DNA from: Pegea sp. RAD2-039
Taxonomy: Eukaryota; Chordata; Thaliacea; Salpida; Salpidae
Direction of reading: 5' to 3'
Length of the DNA stretch: 64,000 nucleotides
Assembly: GCA_034620365.1 (NCBI GenBank)
Contig: JAQGEQ010000107.1
Span: forward strand, 124,001 to 188,000
Part shown: positions 31,753 to 44,132 of the stretch, in pieces
How positions within the stretch are numbered: the first letter of the stretch is position 1
Layout: each line of letters starts with the position of its first letter
Translations under genes and position numbers: made by a program
The notes under the pieces: generated by a model
Seen by the model: the letters and a program-made list of their open reading frames with translations, nothing else
Database searches by the model: none
What the model was told of the DNA's origin: nothing

Positions 31753-33880
31753 GCTGATATTGAAGACTTATGCAATCAAACACATATGTATCCATGATGC
31801 CAATTCATAATAACATCATTTAAACGATGACGTCATTTAGTCCAGAACTTCAAACTGTAAACGGATATTTTATTTTCTTATTTTGTTTTTAAATCTCGTA
31901 AAAACAATCAGCTTCAAACCTCTTAAACAAATTTCAAAGTCAATCTTTTCTTAAGTTTATTTTCTGAGAACTTTTCTTTTCTTTATTTAATTTTTTCCAT
32001 CTAAAAAATTGTTGATTATTGTTGAAGTATCTTCTAATGATGTACCAATTATCAGATTGTAAAGATGAATATCTTCAGTAAATATATTTCTACAACGTAA
32101 TTGAAGATGATAACATTGTTTATAAATAAGCAGAAGATCTCTTAATGCAATCTTAGAATAATTTTCAGCTGCAACGTTTTAACATAAAATAATGAATATA
32201 TCTTCACTTTATCATTGTTTAAATAAACTTCAAAAAATAGTTTTATTTCCGTTTATTCATTTAATTAAATAACTTAGTTAGTTATATGGGTAGATCAAAA
32301 AGTTCAGATCAAAACATTAAATATAATTTTGATATTTGCTTTGGATTTAGTTTTACTTTTTCATGTTGTGATGGTTTTAAAGATTTAATCTTTAATTTAA
32401 AGGTTGATTTAAAAGTAAATCACATATGCAGTTCTTAAATTTCTATCAAACAAATTTTATGGTTAAAAATAAAGTCTTTTATGCTGTTAATTAACGTGAA
32501 AACAAAACATTAAAATATTTTGACAAATAAAGTTAAATAAAAAGTACTTTGTGATTTTATGTTTGATTTGATTTTGAATCTAATTTAAGATTTTATAGTT
32601 TTGATTATTAAGAAATTTTCTCAGATAAAATACTATTCAGTTAAAACAGGAAAAAGCTGGAAAAAGTTTCGAATGACAAAATTGTGAATTTCTCCTTTTG
32701 TTCATTGTTTATGGTTTTTCTTGAAGAATCTGTATATTCTGAGGAAAAATCTGCAAAGAATGACTTTCAACTAGTTTATGTTAAAAATAAAACTTTTTTC
32801 AATCAAACTAAGAATTTGAAAATATTAAATGTAAAGAAAATAAAATAACTGCTTCATCAAAATAAAAACTACAAAAAACAATCTGAACTAAGAGACGTAG
32901 TCTACTAAGAGTTGTGCAAATTTGTTTTAAACGTTTCGAAAGATCAGTGAACAACAAATTTAGATGAAATTCTAATTTTGGTTTAGTCACTTCCTAAATT
33001 ATTTAAAGTTTCTTTAAAAATACGATAAAAATTATTTTAATCTTCAATAAGTTCTTACATTCAAACCACCAACCAGATTAAAAAAAAACTTTTTTTTTCT
33101 AATTTTTTTTTATTGTTATCAAAGAAAGTTTATTTATTAAGGGTTTATTGAATGGATAGAAAAAGTTGAAGTGAAACATAAAATCTAAACTCCTTAAAGG
33201 ATTTAAGTTCTTTTGATAGATATATCGATATTAGTATTAAATAAGATTGTTAAATTTGTGAGAATGTTTGTTAGTCAAAGGTGTTCTTTTTAGGCTTTCT
33301 ACATCTCATTTGTTGTAAAAATAAAATATAATATATAAAACATAAATAAAGAATTTACTTATATTTATTCAATTCTGGAAATACTTTCTCGTGAATAAAA
33401 TAACACTTGACGATCAATAATTACGTTTGTTTGATTTAAAAGTCCTTGATGTAAATCATTTTGAAGAAATTTTTGAATACTTTGAAGTTTTAAGAAAATA
33501 AAAAAAAGGAACATCTCTTTCTGACATCTTAAACTAATCAAGGAAGTAAATCTCACAAAATTGTTAACTTGGAAATAACTGAAGTAATATTCTATTTAAT
33601 CATCAAACTTTTAATTTAATTTTTAATTTAGTTGATGAAATGTTAAAATAGTACAAAACGTACATCAAACAAATTTATGTTTCTACAGCAAAACCAAATA
33701 TTGATATCAAGTGTTACCTCACTTGTAATAAACATAAAAGTTTAAATTGAACAAAATTTGATGACTTTATTATCAGGTAGCAAAGAAAGGTAGATTTTTT
33801 AACAGCAAGCTTAAACATATGAAATTAAATTTGATAAAATTGTATAGATAATACTTTGATGCTTTTTAAAAATAAATAAC
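31753..33880. other. Chimeric 3' flank of the 31015 gene, then AT-rich spacer
   Basis: 31753-32270 aligns with 56.07-56.64 kb and, at its start, with the CBM14 introns (GCTGATATTGAAG, GATGACGTCATTTAG). The rest is AT-rich with no recognised gene, apart from the repeat tail at 33257. Confidence 0.55.
33257..33315 (+). repeat. LINE/SINE 3'-tail fragment, degenerate
   Basis: GTGAGAATGTTTGTTAGTCA ... TTTTTAGGCTTTCTACATCT is a diverged form of the family tail seen at 1.9, 3.3, 24.1 and 44.15 kb. No head is recognised. Confidence 0.55.
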
Positions 33881-34319
33881 ATTTATATTAGAAAATCTAT
33901 AAACAACTTTTAGATAAATTTTTTTAATAAACATTTATTTTGTGAACTATAAATTTGACTTTACATTTAACATTCATTTGTTTCATAAAGTTGTTTCAAT
34001 TAACTAAACAGTAAATTAAATATTAAGTACTCCGATATAAGCTAAAAATACTGGTTATAACGGATTAGTGTATTGATTTAAATACACAATAACTTAAGTT
34101 ATAAAATTTATTAAAAGTTTACTAACTATTAAAATAATAAAATATTTAGTTGTGTTTTATAAGTAGACATTCTAAATTATTCATAAATAGAATCATTTTT
34201 TCAATATCAAGGAAATAAACTTTTCAGAAAAAGAAAAAAAAAAAAGACAAAGAAAAGAGTTTGACTTTAAAACTGAAAGAAATTTTTTTAACTAAAGTAA
34301 GACTAAACCACCAAGAAAA

Positions 34320-34685
34320 ATGCCAACAACTGCATTTACAGAAGCAAAAACAAATCGTTTATCTAGTAACAAACAAACAACAACTTTGTTTACTAGTAGC
34401 AATAAAGTAGGTTCTAATAACTTTCTCGTGATTGGCTTATCTGTTGGATCAGTTCTGCTATTTGTATTTATTTGCTACGTGGTTTTTAAGATAGTTCTTT
34501 TCAAAAAGAAAAAGACAGAAAGATCAAATACTGAAGATATTGAGCTTAACATCGCCAGTAATAATGATGTAGTTGATGACTTTTCTCAAGACCAAGTTGA
34601 TGAACAAGAAGAAAGAATAAATATTCTCTATAATCTTGATGATGATGATCTTATTTACTCAACGGTAGATGACAATCAGCGATAA
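34320..34685 (+). pseudogene. CTLD-2 'stub': stalk, TM and tail without the lectin domain (121 aa frame intact)
   Basis: The CTLD-2 5' flank (33.88-34.29 kb) runs straight into the stalk (TTAFTEAKTN), deleting about 0.4-0.5 kb that encodes the ectodomain. What remains is open from ATG 34320: a Thr-rich stalk, TM (FLVIGLSVGSVLLFVFICYVV), FKKKK, and a full tail with EERINILYNL and DLIYSTV. LIYSTV fits the ITIM consensus (L.Y..V). Either a pseudogene or a ligandless decoy or signalling stub. No signal peptide, but the TM could act as a signal anchor. Confidence 0.6.
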
Positions 34686-35795
34686 ATCATCTAATGTTTC
34701 TGATTATATCAAAGTCTTATATCCTTTTATAATAACAATATAATTATCATAATTTCTTCATCATCCGATTTTTTTCAATGTCACAGCGCTTTAAGCCACA
34801 TTTGAACGTTTGATTTTTCAAACAATTAAATAAAATAAGAAGGAAAAAGATTTCTGTTTTAACTTTTCAGTTTAAAATTTATATTTACTAAAGTCAGTTT
34901 CTTATAAATTATCATAAATATCTACTCTAGATAATATTTTCATTATATTTTGGGGAATTTCAATAAAGAATTACTTTTAATTGTTCAACTAATTGTATCT
35001 TTAAGTTTAATTAAAATGTGTTGTAATGAATTCTTAGTTTAATTTTTATCTATTCAACTAAATACTTAGAAAACTTGATAACATTTTAATTCTTAAATAC
35101 AACCAGTTGAGATGATATTATTATAACAAAGATTATTGAATCCTTTAAACTAAAATTTGAACAAAAAAAAATAAAAAATTTTTTAAGTAATTGAAGTCAT
35201 CTGCTGAATGCTTAAAGTTAGCAGTAAAAAACAATTACTTCAAGTAGTTTGTAATCTGTAAAAACTACCATCTTCTACTGTATAATTTCACTATAATATT
35301 TAAACATTTGAGTTCAAGCTTTCTCTTTTTAAATATTTACTATAGAGTAAGTTGACTAAGAAACAATTTTGATTTTCAAATGATTTTTTTAGTAGGAAAT
35401 GTTACTTTTAAAATTTGTGATTTAATTTTAATCATAATTTTTTTGATTTTATCTTTTAAGGATAATTATGCTTGAACTTCTGACAGCTTTGACTATTAGG
35501 AGAAAAATTTATTTATTCTTTTTGTAAAAATCGATCTGTTTGTTACATTAGTTTCTCTTTTTGAATTAACATTTGAGTTTTCAAAAAAATGCATCCTTAT
35601 ATTAATTGCAAATTAAAATTTGTTAATATCCATCTGTTTGTTAGATTAATTTTTCTTAAACTTTATAAGTTTGTAAGATTTTGCTTTCAAAATCTGTTTC
35701 GATTAATTAAAAGGAGCTTTCTTACTAGGTAAACATAAAACTGAACTTTCCTTTCTTACATAGAAATTAAAAATAGATTTCTTTTTTACTAAACA
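34686..35795. other. CTLD-2 3' flank
   Basis: Aligns with 42.97-44.0 kb and 57.24-58.2 kb. AT-rich, no gene seen. It ends where the LINE piece begins. Confidence 0.5.
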
Positions 35796-35799
35796 AAGG

Positions 35800-36800
35800 T
35801 CTTTGTACTGAGATTTGATGGAAGGGTCTGCTTTAGTTTGTTTGTATAGAAGGTTTTTTAAATTTTATTTTTGTCGATTCTATAAAAAGGTAGGAATTTT
35901 TGGATTGACTCTTTAACGATATTACTAAACCTTGAGTAAATTGTATTGATGTCTTCGGAAAAGTTGAAATTAGAAATCTAGTCCACACCTGATAGAAACT
36001 TTTTGATACTATTCTCTTTTCCACGATAAAAATTCCATTTTCTTAAAGTTTTAAATTTTAAAGAAAAAGTTTGATTGAGCTTGATTTCAATCATGTTATG
36101 ATTGCATGTCGGAACAAAATGTTCTTTTTGATTAATGTAGAAAATTTTCTCAAGTTTTGATGGGATAACAAGAACAAAAGTATTAGGAATAACCTGGGTC
36201 GGAAAAGTAACTATCTGAAGTAGGTTATTGGCATCGAGGAAGCTCACAAAGGCATCACTTATAATGGATGAAGTAGTATTAAGGCTATCCAAGTTAAACA
36301 AATTTTCATTAAACGTTAAACGATTAATCCAATCAATCTTACTGAAATCAAAATCCCCTAAAAAATTTAACTCAGACTACACATCACTATTCAGAACCTT
36401 CAAAAAGCCTTAAAAGTAACCTCATCATTAGTTTGACAGGTTGGTAGTTAGGTAAATATGAAACAAGAAAATTTGGACTTTAGGTAATGAAAATCGGAAG
36501 CAATAAACTCAAATCCTGGAAAATTAATGAAATCGATCTGATATCTAGAAATCATGGGTGCTAGCGATGATTTTTAATTTACGCAAACACCAACGCCTGT
36601 ATCATACAGTTTGTCGAAGGCTAAGCACCATAAAGATTGCTGTCAACCAGAAAAGAATCAGGATACAACGGTTTCAACCAAGTTTCAGTGATAAAAACAA
36701 ATGTGAAATATTGAGAATTTAAAAGAGCTTTCATTTGGAAAATTTTGTTAATAATCAACCGCATGTTAATGAACCTACCTAATGCCAAATAAGAATAGTC
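35800..36800 (-). mobile_element. CR1/L2-like LINE fragment (ORF2 endonuclease region)
   Basis: Minus-strand pieces read KPLYPDSFLVDSNL, FVSFLDANNLLQIVTFPTQV and ...FVPTCNHNMIEIKLN, the C-terminal half of an APE-type endonuclease and the linker toward the RT. The frame is broken several times. The 3' part (RT, UTR, tail) is missing, unlike a normal 5'-truncated insertion. It is the same family as 58.25-59.97 kb. Confidence 0.75.
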
Positions 36801-36884
36801 TTTATCTAATAAAATAAATAATGTGCAAGTAAAGTTTGTGTTTACCCGTGTTTATTTATAAAAATACAGAAAAAATTATCACCC

Positions 36885-37412
36885 TGTTCAGGTAGTTTAG
36901 TTTTGTTTATTTTAATGAAACGTTAAAACGAAATATTTTGAATTTGCTTCAATCTTTTTAATTATAGCATAAAATACAATGTTTATTTTATTTTCTGAAA
37001 TTACATTTGAATTTTCAAAATAAATATTTACTTGAAGTTTGGATCGGTTAGATCAACAAATATTCTTTGATTATATAAAAAACGTTTTAAATTTAAATAT
37101 TTTTGTGACAAGAAAAAATGATTCTAAATTTAACTTTAATTCTTATCATGTTCAGGTAGTTTAGTTTTGTTTATTTTAATGAAACGTTAAAACGAAATAT
37201 TTTGAATTTGCTTCAATCTTTTTAATTATAGCATAAAATACAATGTTTATTTTATTTTCTGAAATTACATTTGAATTTTCAAAATAAATATTTACTTGAA
37301 GTTTGGATCGGTTAGATCAACAAATATTCTTTGATTATATAAAAAACGTTTTAAATTTAAATATTTTTGTGACAAGAAAAAATGATTCTAAATTTAACTT
37401 TAATTCTTTATA
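36885..37412 (+). repeat. 264-bp direct tandem repeat (2 copies) in CTLD-1 5' flank
   Basis: A segment starting TGTTCAGGTAGTTTAG at 36885 recurs at 37149 (offset 264) with almost no difference. It corresponds to the A-type CTLD-1 flank, but the TGACATCATC/TCAGACGG block is missing from both copies. Confidence 0.8.
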
Positions 37413-37604
37413 AAGTTACATATTCATAAACATCAAAAAATATTTATAAACGTAGTAGATAACGGATAGTTAAATTGTATTGAAAACAGCATAAATACGC
37501 TGAATAATTTATAATATCTTCAATAAAAATTGAAAAAAGCTTTTAAAGTTTAAGTAATTGCTTAGTACCAGAACAGACTTCAGTACTTTTGTTTCTTTGA
37601 TAAA

Positions 37605-38501
37605 ATGTCTCAGGTTAAATGTGAACAATTTCTTAACTCCAGTATTGGAGTCATTGAGGTTGTTGATGATTTCAAAACTAAATCTGAAGCAGCTGAGTAT
37701 TGTGAAGAGAATGATGGAATGTTGATTTCATTACATAATCAGTCAGTAGTTGAGGAAGTATCAGATAAATTGGTTGATTGTTTTGATGAAACTGGACACG
37801 AGGTTGTTAGGAAAGAAGTATTCTGGCGAATTGGAATAAATTGTGAAAATGGAAACTACATTTGAGAAGATGGAAGCAAATTTGATGAAAGCTTATTATT
37901 TTTAAAGTGGAATTTGCCAGAAAGCAAATGTGAGGAGATTAATCTTCATCCTCCTGCTAATCAGCTGTTTTCAATTCCTGAGGTACCTGTAGGTAAATCT
38001 AGACATCCATTTTTATGTTTGAAGAATGGTGCAGCTGAACAAACAACTACTTCAACATCTACATCAACAGAAATATCAAACTTGCATGTAGAAGAAGTTT
38101 GTAGTTCAACTGTTGGGCTTCTTGTGGCTATGTTTGTGCTACTTGTAATTATTTGCTGTTTAATTTTGAAGATGACCTTTTCAAAGAAGAAGAAAAAAAT
38201 AACCAAAGACAATATCGAACTTCCGGAAACAACTGTTGATGACGTAGTTTATGTTGACGCTGATGACTTCATTTATGATGTAGCTGATGACGTAATTGAA
38301 GGAGAAAGTGAAAGAGTTGGTGATGTATTAAAAGCAAGTGAAGAAGTGATCAACAAAACATGTGAAGTGATTGCTGACGTAGAAAAAACATATGAAGAAA
38401 TAGAAGATGAACTGGGAAAGCGTGAAGCGATTGAAGAACCTATAGCAGCTGAGAGACCTGAAACAGTTGAAGGCCATGAAGAAGGACTAAATATACTTTA
38501 A
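37605..38501 (+). pseudogene. CTLD-1 copy with one internal stop, near-twin of the gene at 63976
   Basis: ATG at 37605 (MSQVKCEQFL). The 298-codon frame is whole except for TGA at 37863-37865 in place of the invariant Trp of NYIWEDG. The ectodomain type is HPPANQL (EINLHPPANQLFSIPEVPVG), shared only with the inverted copy at 63080-63976. The TM and tail are normal (DADDFIYDV, TYEEIEDEL) but the tail ends EGLNIL where TAT became TAA, so the terminal Tyr motif is lost, as in its twin. The flank has lost the promoter-like block. Probably a recent pseudogene; if the stop is a sequencing error or is read through it would be a full receptor. Confidence 0.75.
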
Positions 38502-41045
38502 AAAATGGAATTTTGATTTGAGAATAGTGATTTACTGATTATATTGAAGTCGCAAGGACAGTTTTTCATATAGAAGGTGAAGATTAAATAATAAATATTT
38601 TCTCAAGAATTATTATGTACAGATCATATAATAAAAAAAGATTTTAAATTATTTGGTTCATAAACTGATTTATTTAATGATTGAGTCTTTGTACAAAAAA
38701 GTTATTTTAAATTATAAAATATTTAAATTAATAGAAAAAAAATTCTATATTCAATTTGTTATTAACAAATTTTAATTATTTAATTTGCTCGATAAATAAT
38801 TGACAAAATAGGAACAACAAATCTATTGTGTAAAGAGGTGATAACTTGATTTATTGAAACTTGAAATATTTGTAGCAAGGTACTAAAAGTTGAATATAAA
38901 AAAGTTGGAATTTTGTATTTTTAGAATGTTCGTACTGAATGTTAACGATGAAGAAACTTTTAATTCTAAATTCAAATAAACATTTCTATAAAGCAGTTTA
39001 TTTTCAGGGTTTTAATTTATGAATAAGTAGTGCGAAAACCTTAATTTATTTTTTAATTTTAAGTTATCCAAGTATTAAATACTTTTGTACATAATTATTT
39101 AATTTGCTTGAACTATAAGAAAGTTTAGTATTTAATTAATAACTTAATAGTATTCTATTTTTCAAATTTGTTTTTCCAAAACAAACTCAATGAAGAAATT
39201 CAAAATAAATTCATTATTAGTTTTATTGTTAGGTTTCTAAAATACTGTAATAAACTAAAACCTGAAAAGTGAAGAATAACATCTTGTTAGACAATTAAAA
39301 ATTAGTCACATAACCTTTTTCACAAAAATTATTCTGTATTTTAAATATACTTTTGTAAATTTGTAATAATAAAAATTTTTTAAACATTTAAGTAAAACAT
39401 CCTTAAGTTTATTTAGTTTAAGAAAGTAAAAGAATAAGCTAAAAATAACATTTAAAAATAATTAATAAATTTTAAAAAGCTAAATACAGATTATTTAATT
39501 TAGTTAGTTTTCTAAAAATCATTAAAACATCAACCTCTAACTAAGAAATTTACAGTTTAATACATAAGAAGTTGTTGTCAAGCTTATAGTACAACTTAAT
39601 AACTTTTTAAACCTCGTTGTAAATAAACTTTATTTGTTTATCTTAAAACCTTCAAAAACAATTTAAAATTTAAAAGCAACTTTTGACTTATTATAATTAT
39701 AAAAGTCATGGTTTATATTTGAATTAAAATAGATCATTTAAAATATACAAAAAACAATTATTTTTTATCTAATTAAAATATTCTGTGTACTTAACATCTT
39801 TTAAAAAAATAATAATTTGTTGTCTAAACTGAAAATATACTTTGGTTTAATACTTTTGAGGAAAAGTAATAAAATAAAAATAAATTTATAGAATGACTAC
39901 TACTGTTATCTAAATTCACATTAAATAAAATATGATTGAACAACTAAAAAAAATACTAAATGCTAAAATAAAAAAAGTTAAATTTGAGTTTTATTTAGCA
40001 ACAAAATAAAAATATTTTTCTTATAACAAATTTATAAAAAATTTCTTATCAAAACAAATAAATACTTTAGAAACATAATAGTAGTAAGTAAAGTTTTAAA
40101 TTTTAGTGTTTATTTAATTTAATAAAAGTTCAGTTTATAATAAAAAATATTACAGATTGATTTTCTTATAAATTCTATTTGAATAAGTGCTTATATGCTG
40201 TGATAAAGTTATTTTTAGCAATTGATTTGTATATTATATATAAATTATAAATTGTGGTTGGTGATACTGAAAAGCTTCCATGAAAACTATGGTGGGCCAA
40301 AATAAAAGTGGCAAGACCTTAAGTTCAAATGTAATCAAAAATCCTGATTAACCAACTTCTTCAAAGCAAGCTTACAATGGTAATTGTCAGGTTTAAAAGA
40401 AGTTAAAAATTGTATCCTTTATTTAATTTTATATCTTATTTTTGAACAACTAAACAAATATTCTTTTTTTTTCTAAAATAAATATCCTTTAAAGTAACTT
40501 TTAATTTAATAACAAATATTAATAAGTTTGAATTGTGTTTATTATTATGCTATCAAAAATATTTATATTAAGTAAACTACCAGTTATATAAAAAAACTTA
40601 AAAGTTTTTATTTATAGTATAAAAATTTAAAATTCAAAATTAAGCTTTAAATATTATTTGTTGCTTAAATAAATAAAAAATATTTCCTAATGAAATGTTA
40701 ATAAACATGATATTTATTAAACAATACAATATTTTGTATCTATATTAATATTTTTTTATAACATAAAACATAACATTCATTTTATTAATTTACAAGAATT
40801 AAAATTTCAAGAAAATATTTACATCAATTTGTAACAATTAGCTAGGAATAACATCTTTGATTACAATAAGTTTATCTACATGAGATTTTCTACTGAATAG
40901 TACTTATAAGTTGTAATAAAATCATTTTTAGTAAGTGTTTTGTTAATTTCTGATAAATTATTTTCTCTGGATAATAAATTGATTAGAAATTGTTGGTATG
41001 GTTACATCAAAAATCCTTCATAAAAGTAAACAGTATGGTGTTTAA
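38502..41045. other. Second copy of the duplicated spacer, TAZ interval deleted
   Basis: 38550-40250 aligns with 26.8-29.87 kb and with inverted 59.99-62.97 kb. At about 39255 the sequence jumps from CTAAAACCTG to TGAAGAATAACATCTTG, skipping ~1.25 kb that holds the TAZ gene in the other copies. 40270-40395 is a decayed first copy of the PHD fragment start. 40400-40880 is unique AT-rich sequence. No gene is seen. Confidence 0.6.
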
Positions 41046-41048
41046 TAA

Positions 41049-41615
41049 ATGTGGCAAGATCTTACGTTCCAGTTTACAGAAATAAAATCTAACTCTGATA
41101 AACCAACTTCATCAAAACAAGCTTGCAATGGCGATTCCAAATCCTGCAACAAAAGTTACTCAGGTGAATATGCAGCAATGGACTGTAAGCAACACCTCTC
41201 CTGGTTTCATATTGTTTGTACTGATGTCAGCAGGACAATTAATAATATGTTTGGTAACAAACAAATAAATCAAATGAGATTTAAATGGTTCTGCAGTTAA
41301 TGTCGAACCATTGACATAACATCTACCTCCTCTAATGCTAATTAAAACCTGTCATCCGACATCAGCAAATTGATATCCGTTGAATTATCCAAAGTTGAAT
41401 CGGAAATTGGCAACGGCTGCTAAAATCAACTAGCTAATTTCTACTTTGTCCAAATCAATGGATGAACTGGTGCTTCTACAAAGAAACCGGTCACATGACA
41501 TGGGCCTCGGTGGTAGCGGAGTCTGGTTTCGAATACAATGCTAGAATGATGCTAATTCTTGCCAAGAATGTCAGACGTACGTACAAAAAACTTACTTGAA
41601 AAAATAAAGGAATCC
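41049..41615 (+). mobile_element. LINE ORF1-like PHD-finger fragment, second copy
   Basis: Nearly identical to 29954-30540, including the in-frame TAA after WFCS. It lies ~1 kb upstream of a CTLD-2 gene exactly as in the first copy, so it was duplicated with that gene rather than inserted anew. Confidence 0.55.
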
Positions 41616-42101
41616 TTTGTCTAAAATAAATGAAATTTCTAATAAAAACTCTATTAAAAACTTTTAGGGGATTTTCTAAAAAAAACATTTATTGTTTGAT
41701 CTATATATTTGACTTTAGATTAAAATTTTTTTGTTTCATAAATTTGTTTTAATCAACTAAATAGTAAATAAATTGGAAATACTTCGATATAAGCTACAAA
41801 TAATTGTTATGACAGACTACCAGATTAATTTAAATACACAAAAATTTAAGTTATAAAATTTATTAAAATTTTATTAACTATTTAACTAAAGCAATATTTA
41901 AGTGCCTTATATAAACAGATACTCTCAATTATTTAAAAATAATAATGTTTTTTCAACATCAAGGAAATAAACTTATCAGAAAAAAGTACTAAAAAAGACA
42001 AAGAAAAGTTTTTAACCTTAAAACTAAAACAAACTTTCTTAGAAGTATAGCAATTGGTTGAGTTTTTGGTTGATAAGTTACATGGTTCAGAAAATCAGAA
42101 A

Positions 42102-42968
42102 ATGATTCAGAATAGAAGTCAAAGGGTAGCGGAATTTTTTAATTCCAGTATCGGTGTGATTGAAGCAGTAAGTTTACAGAAAAATAAAACTGAAGCCACC
42201 AAATACTGTAAGGAGAATGATGGAATGTTGATTCCATTACATAATCAGAAGATAGTTGATGAAGTATCTGATAAGCTTATCGACGTTAAAATCCTTAAAG
42301 AAAGAAGATGGATTCGAGTTGGACTTGATTGTAAAAATGGAATATATCAGTGGCAAGATGGAATAAGGTTTCATAAAAATAATTATGATCCAAGTTTGCA
42401 TTTGTCAACCGATAGCTGTCAAAACTTATATCTTCAACGTGGAAATAGCCGCAAGAAGTTCCATCTTACAGGAGCTCGTTCGGACTATACTGTTCCATTT
42501 TTATGTTTAAGGAATGGTATGACTAAACCAACAACAAAAAGGCCAATAACTGCATTTACAGAAGCAAAATATATTTTTCTGTCTAGTAACAGACAAACAA
42601 CACTTCCTTTGACAGAACCAACAAGCAAACCTTTCACTAGTAACAGACAAACAACAACTTTATTTACTGGTAGCAATAAAGTAGATTATAATAACTTTCT
42701 CTTGATTGGTTTATCTGTTGGATCAGTTCTGTTATTTGTATTTATTTGCTACATGCTTTTGAAGATAGCTCTTCTTATAATGAAGAAGAAAGAAAGATCA
42801 ACTACTGAAGATGGTAATAGTGAAGAGCTTACTAATGCAAGTGATACTGACGTAGTTCATGACGTGTCTCTTGACCAAAATGAAGAACAAGAAGAAAGAA
42901 TAAATATTCTTTATAATCTTGATGATGAAGATCTTATTTACTCAATGACAGATGATAATCAACGATAA
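42102..42968 (+). CDS. CTLD-2 receptor, full-tailed copy (288 aa from first ATG)
   Basis: First ATG at 42102 (MIQNRSQRVAEFF); upstream codons to 42054 are open and match 30.97 kb. CTLD: NSSIGVIEAV, KYCKENDGMLIPLHNQ, WIRVGLDCKNGIYQWQDG, DSCQNLYLQ, PFLCLRN, with four cysteines only. The stalk is longer than in 31015, with SSNRQTT duplicated. TM LLIGLSVGSVLLFVFICYML, then KKKERS. Tail: acidic, EERINILYNLDDEDLIYSMT. The EERIN(I/L)xYN(L/M) block is shared with full-tailed CTLD-1 proteins, so this tyrosine motif is ancestral to both subfamilies. A surface receptor is inferred; no signal peptide is visible in the frame. Confidence 0.78.
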   Translation: MIQNRSQRVAEFFNSSIGVIEAVSLQKNKTEATKYCKENDGMLIPLHNQKIVDEVSDKLIDVKILKERRWIRVGLDCKNGIYQWQDGIRFHKNNYDPSLHLSTDSCQNLYLQRGNSRKKFHLTGARSDYTVPFLCLRNGMTKPTTKRPITAFTEAKYIFLSSNRQTTLPLTEPTSKPFTSNRQTTTLFTGSNKVDYNNFLLIGLSVGSVLLFVFICYMLLKIALLIMKKKERSTTEDGNSEELTNASDTDVVHDVSLDQNEEQEERINILYNLDDEDLIYSMTDDNQR

Positions 42969-44130
42969 ATCATCTAATGTTTGATTATATCAAAGTCTTA
43001 TACACTTCTATAATAACAATATAATAATCATCATTTCTTCATCATCCGACTTTTCCCAATGTCACAGCACTTTATTTCACTTTTGAACTTCTGACTTCTC
43101 AAACAATTAAATAAAATTAGAAGGAAAAAGATTTCTGTATAAATTTTTCACTTTAAAATTTGTATTTACAAAAGTCAGTTTCTCATAATTTTTATAAATT
43201 TCTACTCTGAATAACATTTTTATTATATTATTGAAAATTTATATAAAAACTAACTTGTAATTATTCTTTAATTGTATCTTTAAAGTTTCATAAGATATGT
43301 TGTATTAAGTTTGTTGTTTAATTCTCATCTGTTCGATTAAATACTTTGAGAACTTGATAATTTTTCGATTATCAAGTACAATCAGTTAAGTTAATATTAT
43401 TAAACAAAAATTATTGAAGCTTTTAAACTAAACTTTGATTAAAAAAAACCAGAAATTTTTTAACTAATTGAAGTTATCTACTGAATGCTTAAAGTTAACA
43501 GTAAAAAACAATTATTTCAAGCAGTTTGTAATCTGGAAAAACTATTATCTTTTACTGTATTGTTTCACTATAATATTTAAATATTTGAGTTTAAGCTTTC
43601 TCTTTTTAAATATTTACTGCAGAGTAACTTAACTAAGAAACAATTTGATTTTTCAAATGATTTTATTTAGTAAAAAATGTTACTTTGTAAAATTTCTGAT
43701 TCAACTTTAATAAAAATATTTTTGATTTTATATTTTAGGGATAATTTGGCCTAATACTTAAATGCTTTAACCTCGATAGGTTTTACTATTAGTAAGAAGT
43801 TTTAAGTATAACTTTTTTAAATATCTGTTTGTTTTATTAACTGTTCTTAAATTTTGTAAGTTGATATTTCCTTTTCAAGAATTGCTTCCTTCGATTGATT
43901 GTAGAATAAAAGTAAAACTTTCTATTTCTTTCAGTTACCATTAATGAATTTTTGAAATACTTTTTTTTTACGGTTTTTTTTCAATTTTACTTTTACAAAT
44001 AACTACTTTTCTAATTTAGCATTCTGCTAATGTTTCCGACAATTTAAATTCTAACAACTTTTCCTTCAATAGCTTTCAACTTTGTGAGATTTTATTTGAT
44101 ACAATCAAAATTTTTTTTTCTTTTTTTGAT
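42969..44130. other. CTLD-2 3' flank and AT-rich spacer
   Basis: Aligns with 34.69-35.76 kb and 57.24-58.2 kb up to about 43.97 kb. No gene is seen. Confidence 0.5.
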
Positions 44131-44132
44131 CA

